A stretch of DNA of 46,476 nucleotides, from positions 1 through 46,476 of the forward strand of contig UQMM01000017.1 in the NCBI GenBank assembly GCA_900542165.1, given 5' to 3'. A program made the translations under genes and the position numbers. Under the pieces are notes generated by a model that saw only the letters and a program-made list of their open reading frames with translations, did no database searches and had not been told where the DNA came from. Shown in pieces: positions 6,186-14,719 of this stretch. The stretch is from an uncultured Collinsella sp. (GTDB lineage: Bacteria; Actinomycetota; Coriobacteriia; Coriobacteriales; Coriobacteriaceae). Within the stretch, counting starts at the first letter, position 1, and every line of letters begins with the position of its first letter.

Positions 6186-8273
6186 CTACACGTAGAACAG
6201 GATGTCGTCGTAGGTCGGGACCGGCCAGTAGTCGGCGGCCACGATCTCCTCCATCGCATCCACGGCGGCACGCAGTGCATCCATAGCGGGAACGACCTCG
6301 TGCGCGTACACGTTGGCCTGCTCCTGGCCATCGAGAGCCTCGGCCTTCTGATGTACGGCGTCGAGTGCCTTGATGGAGTCGTTGATGGTGGTGATACCGT
6401 TGCAGAGCTTGTTGAGCGTGTTCTGCTCGCACTGCATGGCGGCCTCAGCACCGGCGGCACGAATAGTCTCAAGGCCCTTAGCGACCTTGGTGGCATAGGC
6501 AGTAATGACCGGGCGATAGGTACGACGCGCCTCGCGAACCATCGTGGTGGCCTCGATGTTCATGAGCTTGTTGTACTTCTCGAGCTTGCAGTCGTAGCGG
6601 CACTGGGCCTCGGCCTTGGTCAGGACACCCGTCTCCTCAAAGAGCGCAATGGCCTTATCGGAAACAAAGGCGGGCAGGGCGTCGGCCGTGGTCTTGTTGT
6701 TGGCAAGGCCGCGCTTCTCGGCCTCGACGGGCCACTCGTCGGAGTAGCCATCGCCGGAGAAGAGGATGCGCTGGTGGTCGGTCAGGACCTTCTTGCAGTA
6801 CTCGAGCGCGGCGTCCTGGAACTTATCCTCGGGCGCGCCCTCAAGCGCGTCAGCGAAGGACTTGAGCGACTTGGCCACGGCGGCATCGAGCACCAGGTTG
6901 GAGTCGGAGACGTTCTGCTCGGAGCCGCAGGCACGGAACTCGAACTTGTTACCGGTGAAGGCGAACGGGGAGGTGCGGTTGCGGTCGGTGTTGTCCTGCA
7001 TCAGCTTGGGCAGGGTATCGGCGCCCAGGTCGAGCACGCCGCGCGTGGCATGGACGGAAGCCTTGCCATCGATGATCTTCTCGACGACCTCGGTAAGCTG
7101 GTCGCCCAGGAAGATGGACATAATCGCTGGAGGAGCCTCGTTGGCGCCCAGACGATGATCGTTGCCGGCCGAGGCAACGGAGGCACGCAGGAGCTCCTGA
7201 TAGTTATCAACAGCCTCGATCACCGCGGTGAGGAAGACGATGAACTGCAGGTTGTCGAGCGGGGTGTCGCCCGGGTCGAGCAGGTTCTCGGACTCGGTGC
7301 CAAGCGACCAGTTGTTGTGCTTGCCCGAACCGTTGATGCCCTCGAAGGGCTTCTCGTGCAGCAGGCAGACCAAGTCGTGGCGGGAGGCGATGAGCTTCAT
7401 CTTCTCCATCATGACCAGATTCTGGTCGATGGCCTCGTTGACCTCGCCATAGACAGGGGCGAGCTCATGCTGGCAGGGAGCGACCTCGTTGTGCTTGGTC
7501 TTGGCGGGAATGCCAAGCGCCCACAGCTCATCGTCCAGGTCCTTCATATAGGCCGAGACGGTGGGGCGGATAGCGCCAAAGTAGTGCTCCTCGAGCTCCT
7601 GGCCCTTGCAGGGAGCGGCGCCAAAGAGGGTGCGACCGGTGATGACCAGGTCCCTGCGCTTGCGGTAAGCGTCCTTCTTGATCAGGAAGTACTCCTGCTC
7701 ATCGCCCACGGAAGGAACGACCTTCTTGGGGGTCTTGCCAAACAGCGCCAAAACGCGCTTGGACTCACGCGAGAGCGCGGTCATGGAGCGCAGCAGCGGG
7801 GTCTTCTTGTCCAGGGCCTCGCCCGTGTAGGAGCAAAAAGCCGTGGGGATACACAGGACATCGTCCTTAATGAAGGCAGGGCTGGTGGGATCCCAGGCGG
7901 TGTAGCCACGGGCCTCGAAGGTGGCACGCAGGCCGCCGTTGGGGAAGCTCGAGGCATCGGGCTCGCCCTGGATGAGGTTCTTGCCCGTAAACTTGGTGAT
8001 GGCGGTGCCGTCGTGGTTGGGCTCGAGGAAGCTGTCGTGCTTCTCGGAAGTAATGCCCGAAAGCGGCTGGAACCAGTGCGCGTAGTGCGTCGCGCCCTTG
8101 GAGATGGCCCAGACCTTCATAGCGTGGGCAACAGCGTTGGCCACATCCAGGTCGAGCGGCTCACCGTCCTCGAGGGTTGCAGCAAGGCGCTTCCAAATGT
8201 CCTTGGGGAGGTAGTCCTTCATGACCTCCTCCGAGAACACCATGGTCCCGAAGCGGTCAGTAAGTTCGGCCAT
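6186..8273 (-). CDS. glnN: Glutamine synthetase type III
   Basis: An enzyme of 695 residues that makes glutamine from glutamate, ammonia and ATP in the cytoplasm. The size (about 700 residues) and motifs such as NEVAPCQHELAPVYGEVN and FEGINGSGKHNNWS are those of the GSIII (GlnN) family, not of the shorter type I enzyme. I place the start at ATG 8273 (MAELTDRFG) because GAAGGGAG lies just upstream; an in-frame ATG 63 bases further out has no such site. It is transcribed alone and divergently from metF, with its own terminator. A perfect 7-bp-arm palindrome at 8359-8379 upstream may be an operator. Confidence 0.95.
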   Translation of the reverse strand: MAELTDRFGTMVFSEEVMKDYLPKDIWKRLAATLEDGEPLDLDVANAVAHAMKVWAISKGATHYAHWFQPLSGITSEKHDSFLEPNHDGTAITKFTGKNLIQGEPDASSFPNGGLRATFEARGYTAWDPTSPAFIKDDVLCIPTAFCSYTGEALDKKTPLLRSMTALSRESKRVLALFGKTPKKVVPSVGDEQEYFLIKKDAYRKRRDLVITGRTLFGAAPCKGQELEEHYFGAIRPTVSAYMKDLDDELWALGIPAKTKHNEVAPCQHELAPVYGEVNEAIDQNLVMMEKMKLIASRHDLVCLLHEKPFEGINGSGKHNNWSLGTESENLLDPGDTPLDNLQFIVFLTAVIEAVDNYQELLRASVASAGNDHRLGANEAPPAIMSIFLGDQLTEVVEKIIDGKASVHATRGVLDLGADTLPKLMQDNTDRNRTSPFAFTGNKFEFRACGSEQNVSDSNLVLDAAVAKSLKSFADALEGAPEDKFQDAALEYCKKVLTDHQRILFSGDGYSDEWPVEAEKRGLANNKTTADALPAFVSDKAIALFEETGVLTKAEAQCRYDCKLEKYNKLMNIEATTMVREARRTYRPVITAYATKVAKGLETIRAAGAEAAMQCEQNTLNKLCNGITTINDSIKALDAVHQKAEALDGQEQANVYAHEVVPAMDALRAAVDAMEEIVAADYWPVPTYDDILFYV

Positions 8274-8358
8274 ACGGAACTCCCTTCGTATCGGCACCGC
8301 GTGAGAAGCGGTGTTGATTACTAACGAACGAGTCATAGCTTAGACTCGCCGTGTTTCC

Positions 8359-8379
8359 GCAACATTACCGTTATGTTGC
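8359..8379 (-). promoter_or_regulatory. Operator-like palindrome upstream of glnN
   Basis: The arms GCAACAT and ATGTTGC are perfect inverted repeats around a 7-base centre, about 85 bases upstream of the glnN start codon. On the glnN strand the nearby bases GTAAT-N6-GAAAC resemble the nitrogen-regulator GlnR box of actinomycetes with one mismatch, but the presence of GlnR in this organism is not shown. Confidence 0.4.
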
Positions 8380-8479
8380 TGTCGCGAAACCAATCAATGA
8401 GGTTACCGCATCGCGGCGGCGTTGCCACCCTCAACAGCCAATCAACTGTATAAATTGCAGACCTTTCCCCATGGTTTAA

Positions 8480-8565
8480 GGGTAGTCAATTTGAGATGGG
8501 GCTCTATTAACTGGTATTTCACATCGAATACCAGTCTTTATAGCCCCATCCTAGATTGACCGCCC
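8480..8565. other. 86-base fold-back element between glnN and metF
   Basis: Nested perfect arms form one long hairpin: GTCAAT (8485-8490)/ATTGAC (8555-8560), ATGGGGCT (8496-8503)/AGCCCCAT (8542-8549) and CTGGTATT (8511-8518)/AATACCAG (8527-8534), with GGG/CCC outside. No T-run follows on either strand, so it is not a standard terminator. It may be a leader RNA of metF or glnN or a small repeat element. Confidence 0.55.
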
Positions 8566-8699
8566 TGTTATAGGGAATGCCGATAGCAAAGCATTTTCGA
8601 TTGGTATCCCCAAATAGCGAGTGAAACTCCGCCGTGACACAGTGGTGCTGTAGAATCCTTACAACACATCACACTATTACGTATCTAGAGGAGCACGAT

Positions 8700-9572
8700 A
8701 TGCGCGTCGACGAGGTTTTTAAGCAGGCAGCATCCCAGGGCACCGCACCCGTTTCGTTTGAGATGTTCCCGCCCAAGGGCGAGCTCACCCTCGACACGGC
8801 TCGCGAGGTGGCGGGCAATCTGTGCAAGCTTTCGCCGAGCTTTGTCTCGGTCACCTGCTCGGCCGGCGGCTCGGGCAACGGTGCCACCACCGCCCCCATC
8901 GCGCATATGATTACGAGCGAATTCGATACACCCTCGGTGGCACACCTTACCTGCGTGGGCCGCTCGCACGCCGATATCGCCGCTAAAATCGACGAGTATC
9001 GCACCGCCGGCGTGGAAAACATCCTGGCCCTGCGTGGCGATCTCCCTGCCGGCGCGACCGAGGACGACAAGCCCGCCTCGGACTACGCCTACGCCCGCGA
9101 CCTCATCCCCGAGCTCGTCGACGCCGGCTTTTGCGTAGGCGCCGCGGCCTACCCCGAGGGCCACATTGCCTGTGAGGACCTCAACGCCTCGGTCGAACAC
9201 CTCAAGCAAAAGCAGGACGCCGGCGCAAGCTTCTTTGTGACGCAGCTCTTCTTTGATAACGAGTGCTTCTATCGCTTCCGCGAGCTTGCCGACAAGGCCG
9301 GTATCACCGTGCCCATTACCGCGGGCATCATGCCGTTTATGGGCAAGTCGCAGATCAGCCGCATGGTCTTTATGTGCGGCGCGTCGCTGCCCTCCCCCGT
9401 CATCAAGATTCTCGCCAAGTACGAGAACGACCCCGAAAGTCTGCAGGCAGCCGGTGTAGATTATGCCGCCCGCCAGCTTTGCGACCTCAAGGAGCACGGC
9501 GCCGACGGCCTGCACCTGTACACTATGAACCGTCCTGCGATCGCCGCGACCATTATGGAGCGCCTGGGGTAA
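8700..9572 (+). CDS. metF: 5,10-methylenetetrahydrofolate reductase
   Basis: An enzyme of 290 residues that reduces 5,10-methylene-THF to 5-methyl-THF, the methyl donor for methionine synthase. The N-terminal SFEMFPPKG motif with the active-site Glu, the central LRGDLP motif and the FFVTQLFFD strand are family hallmarks, and length fits bacterial MetF. The ATG at 8700 follows AGAGGAGC; a longer upstream frame lacks a good site. Its stop overlaps the start of the next gene (TAATG), so metF, the activation protein and metH form one operon. A TAGAAT -10-like box at 8651-8656 may belong to its promoter. Confidence 0.95.
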   Translation: MRVDEVFKQAASQGTAPVSFEMFPPKGELTLDTAREVAGNLCKLSPSFVSVTCSAGGSGNGATTAPIAHMITSEFDTPSVAHLTCVGRSHADIAAKIDEYRTAGVENILALRGDLPAGATEDDKPASDYAYARDLIPELVDAGFCVGAAAYPEGHIACEDLNASVEHLKQKQDAGASFFVTQLFFDNECFYRFRELADKAGITVPITAGIMPFMGKSQISRMVFMCGASLPSPVIKILAKYENDPESLQAAGVDYAARQLCDLKEHGADGLHLYTMNRPAIAATIMERLG

Positions 9573-10360
9573 TGGAAAAACCGCACATCGATACAACCGC
9601 TGTCGAAGTGCCGGCCGACCTTGCGTCGCCGGCGCTTTACCGTGTCGATGCTGCGCACCATCCCCGTGTCGACCGTGCCGAGATGCTGCGGTATCTGGGT
9701 TACGGCGGTCAGCAGATTGAGCCCGAACTGTCACGACGTATTGAGCTTGTCGTTGAACGTCTGGAACTGGACATTGAGCCCCGTGGCGTGCGCCGCGTAT
9801 TTGCCGTCGATGCCACGGGCGTGGACGAGCAGGGAGAGCCCAGCATCCGTCTGGTTGGCACCAACGTTGAGCTGCGAGGTCGCGATATCTATCGACATCT
9901 CAAAGATGCCCGCTTTGCCGCGCTCATGGCATGCACCCTCGGCATGGACGCCGAGCGTCGCCTGCGCACCACGGGAGCCCAACATCCCCTGGAGGGCGCC
10001 GTGCTCGACGCCGCGTGTTCCGCTTACGTGGAAGCCGCCGTCGAGCAGATGGACCAGCAGGTCAAGACCGCGGCCGCCGCACACGGACTCGCCGGCAACT
10101 GGCGCTTTAGTCCCGGCTACGGCGACTGCCCGCTCTCGGCCCAGCGCTCGATCGTCAATGCGCTCAACGCCACGCGGCTCATCGGGCTTACCGTCACGCC
10201 CACCAGCCTGCTCATGCCCACCAAAAGCGTGACCGCGGTGATCGGCCTGTTCGACGGCGAAGTCCACGACGCCCAGACCCGCCCCACCTGCAATATCTGC
10301 CGCATGCGCGAGCACTGCCGCTTCCGCGCCGCCCACACCACCTGCTATTCCAGCCATTAG
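9572..10360 (+). CDS. MetH activation-domain-like protein (stand-alone)
   Basis: A protein of 262 residues encoded between metF and metH. The central motif RFSPGYGDCP (residues 178-187) matches the SAM-binding RxxxGYxxCP motif of the methionine synthase activation domain, which remethylates oxidised cob(II)alamin using SAM and a reductant. The adjacent MetH lacks this domain, so this protein most likely reactivates it in trans. A C-terminal cluster of Cys (240, 243, 249, 258) is not part of the classical domain and could bind a metal or iron-sulfur centre; that is inference. Start codon overlaps the metF stop. Confidence 0.85.
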   Translation: MEKPHIDTTAVEVPADLASPALYRVDAAHHPRVDRAEMLRYLGYGGQQIEPELSRRIELVVERLELDIEPRGVRRVFAVDATGVDEQGEPSIRLVGTNVELRGRDIYRHLKDARFAALMACTLGMDAERRLRTTGAQHPLEGAVLDAACSAYVEAAVEQMDQQVKTAAAAHGLAGNWRFSPGYGDCPLSAQRSIVNALNATRLIGLTVTPTSLLMPTKSVTAVIGLFDGEVHDAQTRPTCNICRMREHCRFRAAHTTCYSSH

Positions 10361-10369
10361 GAGCCCTCA

Positions 10370-12928
10370 ATGTTTACTCCGCTTATCACTCATGATTCTG
10401 ACGGCACTGCATTGGCGGCACCCGTTGATGCCGCACGTCGCAACGGTGCCACGTACAAGACGCGCACGATCGACGATCTGCGCATTAAGGACGATCGCCT
10501 GCGTGCGGCCATCGAGGGCACGGGCCACCTACTGTTCGACGGCGGCATGGGCACCATGCTGCAGGCCGCCGGTATGAAGGCCGGCGCCCTGCCCGAGCTG
10601 CTCAACTTTGAGGAGCCCCAGGTCATCACCGACATTCAGCGTCAGTACGTCGAAGCCGGCTGCGACGTGATCACCGCCAACACCTTTGGCGCCAACGCCC
10701 ACAAGCTCGACGGCGCCGCCACCGTGGCAGACGTCTTTGCCGCGGCAGTCGCCTGCGCCCACTCGGCCGGTGCCCACTACGTCGCCGGTGACATCGGACC
10801 CATCGGCGCACTGCTTCGCCCCTTAGGCACCCTGAGCTTTGACGAAGCCTACGACCTTTTTGCCGAGGAGGTGCGCGCCGGCGTCGCCGCGGGTGTGGAC
10901 CTCTTTATTATTGAGACTATGACCGACCTGGCCGAAATCAAGGCGGCGGTCCTCGCCTGCCGCGAGAACTCCGACCTTCCTGTCTTTGCCACCATGACCT
11001 TTGAGGAAGACGGCCGCACCTTCTTGGGCACGAGCCCCGAGGTCGCCGCCATCACGCTCGACGCCATCGGCGCCGACGTTTTGGGCATCAACTGCAGCCA
11101 AGGACCGGCCGAGCTCCGGGGACTCGCCGCACGTATGCTCACCGTTACCGACAAGCCCGTTATGGTGCAGGCCAATGCAGGACTCCCCCATGTGGACGAC
11201 GACGGCAACACCGTCTTTGATATCCAAGCCCCCGAATACGCCGAGGCCGTCGCCGGCATGATCGCCGACGGCGTGAGCGTCGTGGGCGGCTGCTGCGGCA
11301 CCACGCCGACGCACATGGCGGCCTTGCGCACGCTTATCGATAACCACACGCCCAGCCCGCGCCGCCGCAAGCCCAGCATGTCGGTCACGAGCGCCCAGAC
11401 GGTCGTGGACCTTCCCTGTGACGGTCACAAGATCGCCGTCATCGGCGAGCGCATCAATCCCACCGGCAAAAAGCGCCTGCAGCAGGCCCTACGCGACGGC
11501 GACCTGGACTACGTCGTAAGCCAGGGCATCAGCCAGCAGGAGCAGGGTGCCGACATCCTGGACGTCAACGTGGGCCTGCCCGAGATCGACGAGGTCAAGA
11601 TCATTCAACAGGCCACCGAGCAGCTCCAGGGCTCCACGCTGCTGCCGCTGCAGATCGACTCCACCGACCCCGCAGCCGTCGAGGCCGCCGTGCGCCGCTA
11701 CGCCGGCAAGCCCATCATCAACTCGGTCAATGGCAAGCAGCAGATCATGGATGAGATCTTTCCGCTGGTCGCCCACTACGGCACCAACGTTGTCGGCCTT
11801 ACGCTCGACGAAGGCGGCATCCCCGATACCGCCGAGGCTCGCTTCGCCATCGCCGAGCGCATCGTGGCCGAGGCTGCCCGCTACGGCATCGGACCGGACC
11901 GCATCCTCATCGACTGCCTGGTCATGACCGCCTCGACCAATCAACGCCAAGCCGAGCAGATCCTGCGCGCCATGTCCCTGTGCAAGGAGCGTCTGGGCGT
12001 CAAATGCGCGCTCGGCGTGTCGAACATCAGCTTTGGCCTGCCCGCTCGCCCGCTGCTGGGCTCGGTCTTTTTGGCTGCCGCTTTTGGCGCAGGTCTTGAT
12101 GCCCCCATCATGAACCCGGGCTCCAAGCGCTTTATGGATACCGTCTACAGCTATCGCGTCCTGAGCGTTGAGGACGAGGGCTCGACCGGATACATCGAGC
12201 GTTACGCCGGCTGGACCGATCCGTACAAGATCGCCGCCAACCCGGCAGCAGCTCAGGCCGCATCGAGTGATGCCGCGCCTGCCGCGGGCACCGCCGGCAC
12301 CGACGGCGACGACGACCCGATTCGTCGAATGGTCGTCTCGGGCCGCAAAGGCGAGATCGCGACCGAGACTGAGCGCCTGCTGGCCGACCACGACGCTATG
12401 GATCTTATCAACAACCACTTTATCCCCGCCCTCGACGAGGTCGGCGTCCTCTTTGACCAGGGCAAGTTCTTCTTGCCGCAGCTCATGGCCTCGGCCGAGG
12501 CCGCGCGCGTGGGCTTCGACACCATCAAGCGCCTGATGCCCGCCGGCGAGATTGCCGACAAGGGCAAGATCTGCGTGGCCACCGTCAAGGGCGACATCCA
12601 CGACATCGGTAAGAACATCGTCAAGATGCTGCTCGACAACTACGGCTACACCGTCTTTGATCTGGGTCGCGACGTCGATCCGCAGGAGGTGCTCAAGACC
12701 GTCAAGGATCGCGACATTAAGCTCGTCGGCCTCTCGGCGCTTATGACTACCACGGTCGTGGCCATGGAAGAGACCATCAAGCTGCTCCATGCCGAGGTGC
12801 CGGGCGTCAAGATCATCGTAGGCGGCGCCGTGCTCACCCCCGAATACGCCAAGCAGATCGGCGCTGACTACTACGCCAAGGATGCCGCCGAAAGCGCGCG
12901 TATCGCCGAAGAGGTCTTTGGGCAGTAA
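10370..12928 (+). CDS. metH: Cobalamin-dependent methionine synthase lacking the activation domain
   Basis: An enzyme of 852 residues that transfers the methyl group of 5-methyl-THF through cobalamin to homocysteine. Domains in order: homocysteine/zinc barrel (~50-330; LLFDGGMGT, zinc ligands C242 and the pair C308-C309), pterin-binding barrel (~355-620; GERINPTGKK), an Ala/Gly/Asp-rich linker (~626-645), cobalamin cap and Rossmann domain with DIHDIG (D742, cobalamin ligand H744, G747). It ends after the cobalamin domain, so the ~350-residue SAM activation module of E. coli MetH is absent; the gene upstream supplies it. The N-terminus carries about 40 residues before the first barrel. ATG 10370 follows AGGAG. 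Confidence 0.95.
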   Translation: MFTPLITHDSDGTALAAPVDAARRNGATYKTRTIDDLRIKDDRLRAAIEGTGHLLFDGGMGTMLQAAGMKAGALPELLNFEEPQVITDIQRQYVEAGCDVITANTFGANAHKLDGAATVADVFAAAVACAHSAGAHYVAGDIGPIGALLRPLGTLSFDEAYDLFAEEVRAGVAAGVDLFIIETMTDLAEIKAAVLACRENSDLPVFATMTFEEDGRTFLGTSPEVAAITLDAIGADVLGINCSQGPAELRGLAARMLTVTDKPVMVQANAGLPHVDDDGNTVFDIQAPEYAEAVAGMIADGVSVVGGCCGTTPTHMAALRTLIDNHTPSPRRRKPSMSVTSAQTVVDLPCDGHKIAVIGERINPTGKKRLQQALRDGDLDYVVSQGISQQEQGADILDVNVGLPEIDEVKIIQQATEQLQGSTLLPLQIDSTDPAAVEAAVRRYAGKPIINSVNGKQQIMDEIFPLVAHYGTNVVGLTLDEGGIPDTAEARFAIAERIVAEAARYGIGPDRILIDCLVMTASTNQRQAEQILRAMSLCKERLGVKCALGVSNISFGLPARPLLGSVFLAAAFGAGLDAPIMNPGSKRFMDTVYSYRVLSVEDEGSTGYIERYAGWTDPYKIAANPAAAQAASSDAAPAAGTAGTDGDDDPIRRMVVSGRKGEIATETERLLADHDAMDLINNHFIPALDEVGVLFDQGKFFLPQLMASAEAARVGFDTIKRLMPAGEIADKGKICVATVKGDIHDIGKNIVKMLLDNYGYTVFDLGRDVDPQEVLKTVKDRDIKLVGLSALMTTTVVAMEETIKLLHAEVPGVKIIVGGAVLTPEYAKQIGADYYAKDAAESARIAEEVFGQ

Positions 12929-12954
12929 CACAACGGAAACAACCGAGCACCAAA

Positions 12955-12996
12955 ACGTGCCGCACGCGCCACGAGACGTGTGCGGCACGTTAGAAT
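12955..12996 (+). promoter_or_regulatory. Hairpin abutting the -10 box of the UPF0210 gene
   Basis: A perfect 11-bp stem (ACGTGCCGCAC at 12955-12965, GTGCGGCACGT at 12980-12990) is followed directly by TAGAAT (12991-12996), a good -10 box for the gene starting at 13037. There is no T-run after it on the + strand. It can act as a weak metH terminator, an operator overlapping the promoter, or both. Confidence 0.5.
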
Positions 12997-13036
12997 AGAT
13001 GGGACTATGCTCGTTTTGGCAGATAGGAGCGCAAGG

Positions 13037-14401
13037 ATGGCGATCACGCCCGCAGAAATCGCGGAAACCCGCGGCATGGTTGAGGAGCAGAACCTCGACA
13101 TCAGGACCATCACCATGGGTGTTTCGCTCATGGGTTGCGGCGACGAGAACCTCGACCGCATGTGCACGAAGATCTACGACCACGTGACGCACACGGCTGA
13201 GCACTTGGTCGAGACCGCCGAGAACCTCGAGCGCGAGTACGGCATCCCCATCGTCAACAAGCGCGTCTCCGTCACCCCGGTGGCGCAGATCGCCGCGTGC
13301 TGCAAGGATGAGGACCTCACCCCCATCGCGCATGCCCTCGACCGTGCGGCCGAGACCCTCGGCATCGACTACCTGGGCGGCTTCTCCGCGCTCGTCCAGA
13401 AGGGCATCGGCGACGCCGATCGCCGCGTCATCCAGTCCATCCCGCAGGCGCTCGCCACCACGAGTCGCGTCTGCTCCAGCGTCAACGTCGCCAGCCTGCG
13501 TGCCGGCATCAACATGGACGCCGTGCTCATGGCTGCGCAGACCATCATCGACGCCGCTAAGCTCACGGCCGACCAGGACTCCGTCGGCGCTTCCAAGTTT
13601 GTCTGCTTTGCCAACATGGTCGAGGACTCCCCGTTCATGGCGGGCGCTGTCCACGGCGGTGGCGAGGCCGACGCCGTCATCAACGTAGGCGTCTCGGGCC
13701 CCGGCGTTATGGCCGCAGCCCTGGAGACGCTGCCCGATTCCGCATCGATGATGGAGGTCGCCGAGAAGATTAAGCAGACCGCCTTTAAGATCACCCGCGC
13801 CGGTGAGCTCATGAGCCGCGAGGCCGCCCATCGCCTGGGTGTCGAGAAGGGCATTGTCGACCTGTCGCTGGCCCCCACGCCTGCCATCGGCGACTCCGTT
13901 GCCCGCATCCTCGAGATCATCGGTGTTGGCACCTGCGGTGGCCCCGGCACGACCTGCGCACTCGCCATGCTCAACGATGCCGTCAAGAAGGGCGGCGTCA
14001 TGGCCAGCTCCAGCGTGGGCGGTCTCTCCGGCGCCTTTATCCCCGTGTCCGAGGACGCCGGCATGATCGCCGCCGTCGAGGCTGGCGCGCTTTCGCTCGA
14101 GAAGCTCGAGGCCATGACCTGCGTGTGCTCCGTTGGCCTGGACATGATCGCCATCCCCGGTGACACCCCGGTCGAGACCATCGCCGGCATCATCGCCGAC
14201 GAGATGGCCATCGGCGTCATCAACAACAAGACCACGGCCGTGCGCGTGATCCCCGCCATCGGCAAGGGCGTGGGCGGCTGCGTCGAGTACGGCGGCCTGT
14301 TCGGCCGTGCGCCCATCATGCCGGTGAACCCCAACGCCGGCACCGTGCTTGCCCACCGTGGCGGACGCTTCCCGGCGCCGCTGAACTCGCTCAAGAACTA
14401 G
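13037..14401 (+). CDS. UPF0210 (DUF711) family protein
   Basis: A protein of 454 residues of the UPF0210/PFL family, widespread in anaerobes and distantly glycyl-radical-enzyme-like in fold, without an established reaction. Recognisable stretches are the start (DIRTITMGVSL), a mid-protein FVCFANMVEDSPFMAGA segment, GGGEADAVINVGVSGPG and the Gly-rich end. I take ATG 13037, preceded by AGGAGCGCAAGG; upstream in-frame codons overlap the promoter. In many bacteria an ACT-domain protein gene sits directly before it; here none does. It is followed by a strongly folded intergenic element. Confidence 0.88.
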   Translation: MAITPAEIAETRGMVEEQNLDIRTITMGVSLMGCGDENLDRMCTKIYDHVTHTAEHLVETAENLEREYGIPIVNKRVSVTPVAQIAACCKDEDLTPIAHALDRAAETLGIDYLGGFSALVQKGIGDADRRVIQSIPQALATTSRVCSSVNVASLRAGINMDAVLMAAQTIIDAAKLTADQDSVGASKFVCFANMVEDSPFMAGAVHGGGEADAVINVGVSGPGVMAAALETLPDSASMMEVAEKIKQTAFKITRAGELMSREAAHRLGVEKGIVDLSLAPTPAIGDSVARILEIIGVGTCGGPGTTCALAMLNDAVKKGGVMASSSVGGLSGAFIPVSEDAGMIAAVEAGALSLEKLEAMTCVCSVGLDMIAIPGDTPVETIAGIIADEMAIGVINNKTTAVRVIPAIGKGVGGCVEYGGLFGRAPIMPVNPNAGTVLAHRGGRFPAPLNSLKN

Positions 14402-14418
14402 CTGAGGGGGACTGGCGA

Positions 14419-14552
14419 GGAGCCCCGGGGAGGGCAAATATATAAGGTCGCCTGCTCGAACAGTCCTGACTCGCACGGAGAGCACATTAAGTGCTCTCCG
14501 GCTCGTGCGGAACTCGCGATCGACCTTATATATTTGCCCTCCCCGGGGCTCC
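14419..14552 (+). ncRNA. Structured intergenic element, copy 1
   Basis: A perfect 32-bp inverted repeat (14419-14450 with 14521-14552) encloses a 70-base core. In the core, CGGAGAGCAC (14476-14485) pairs with GTGCTCTCCG (14491-14500) around ATTAA, GCACG with CGTGC, and AGTCC with GGAACT (one bulge). The core bases TCGAACAGTCCTG, CACATTAAGTG and GTGCGGAACTC recur in the element downstream of gatB (36183-36315), read in the same direction relative to the preceding gene. No T-run follows. This looks like a conserved structured RNA or a small mobile repeat. Confidence 0.65.
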
Positions 14553-14719
14553 CGCACAACGGGACCTCGGTTGGGTTCTATCCCGGTTGCAGTTGCTTCG
14601 CTCCTGCACCACTAGGCTGGTGCGGCGGTTTGGCATTGGAACGGTTCTTTTTCTGATATATGCTGGTTGCGGCTCTTCTTTTGGGGGGAGTCGCTTTTTT
14701 GTTGCTAGGAGGTTGGCCC

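Noticed and set aside
6300..8324. 674-residue open frame on the + strand opposite glnN
   Set aside because: It is the antisense shadow of a clearly conserved glutamine synthetase; GC-rich codon use keeps the opposite frame open and there is no family similarity or ribosome binding site.
8566..8699. SAM or cobalamin riboswitch upstream of metF
   Set aside because: I found neither the B12 box nor the SAM-I core motifs in the leader.
11489..14557. 1022-residue open frame on the - strand opposite metH and the UPF0210 gene
   Set aside because: It covers two conserved genes and the intergenic element on the other strand; repetitive Asp/Gly/His/Val composition is typical of antisense shadows.
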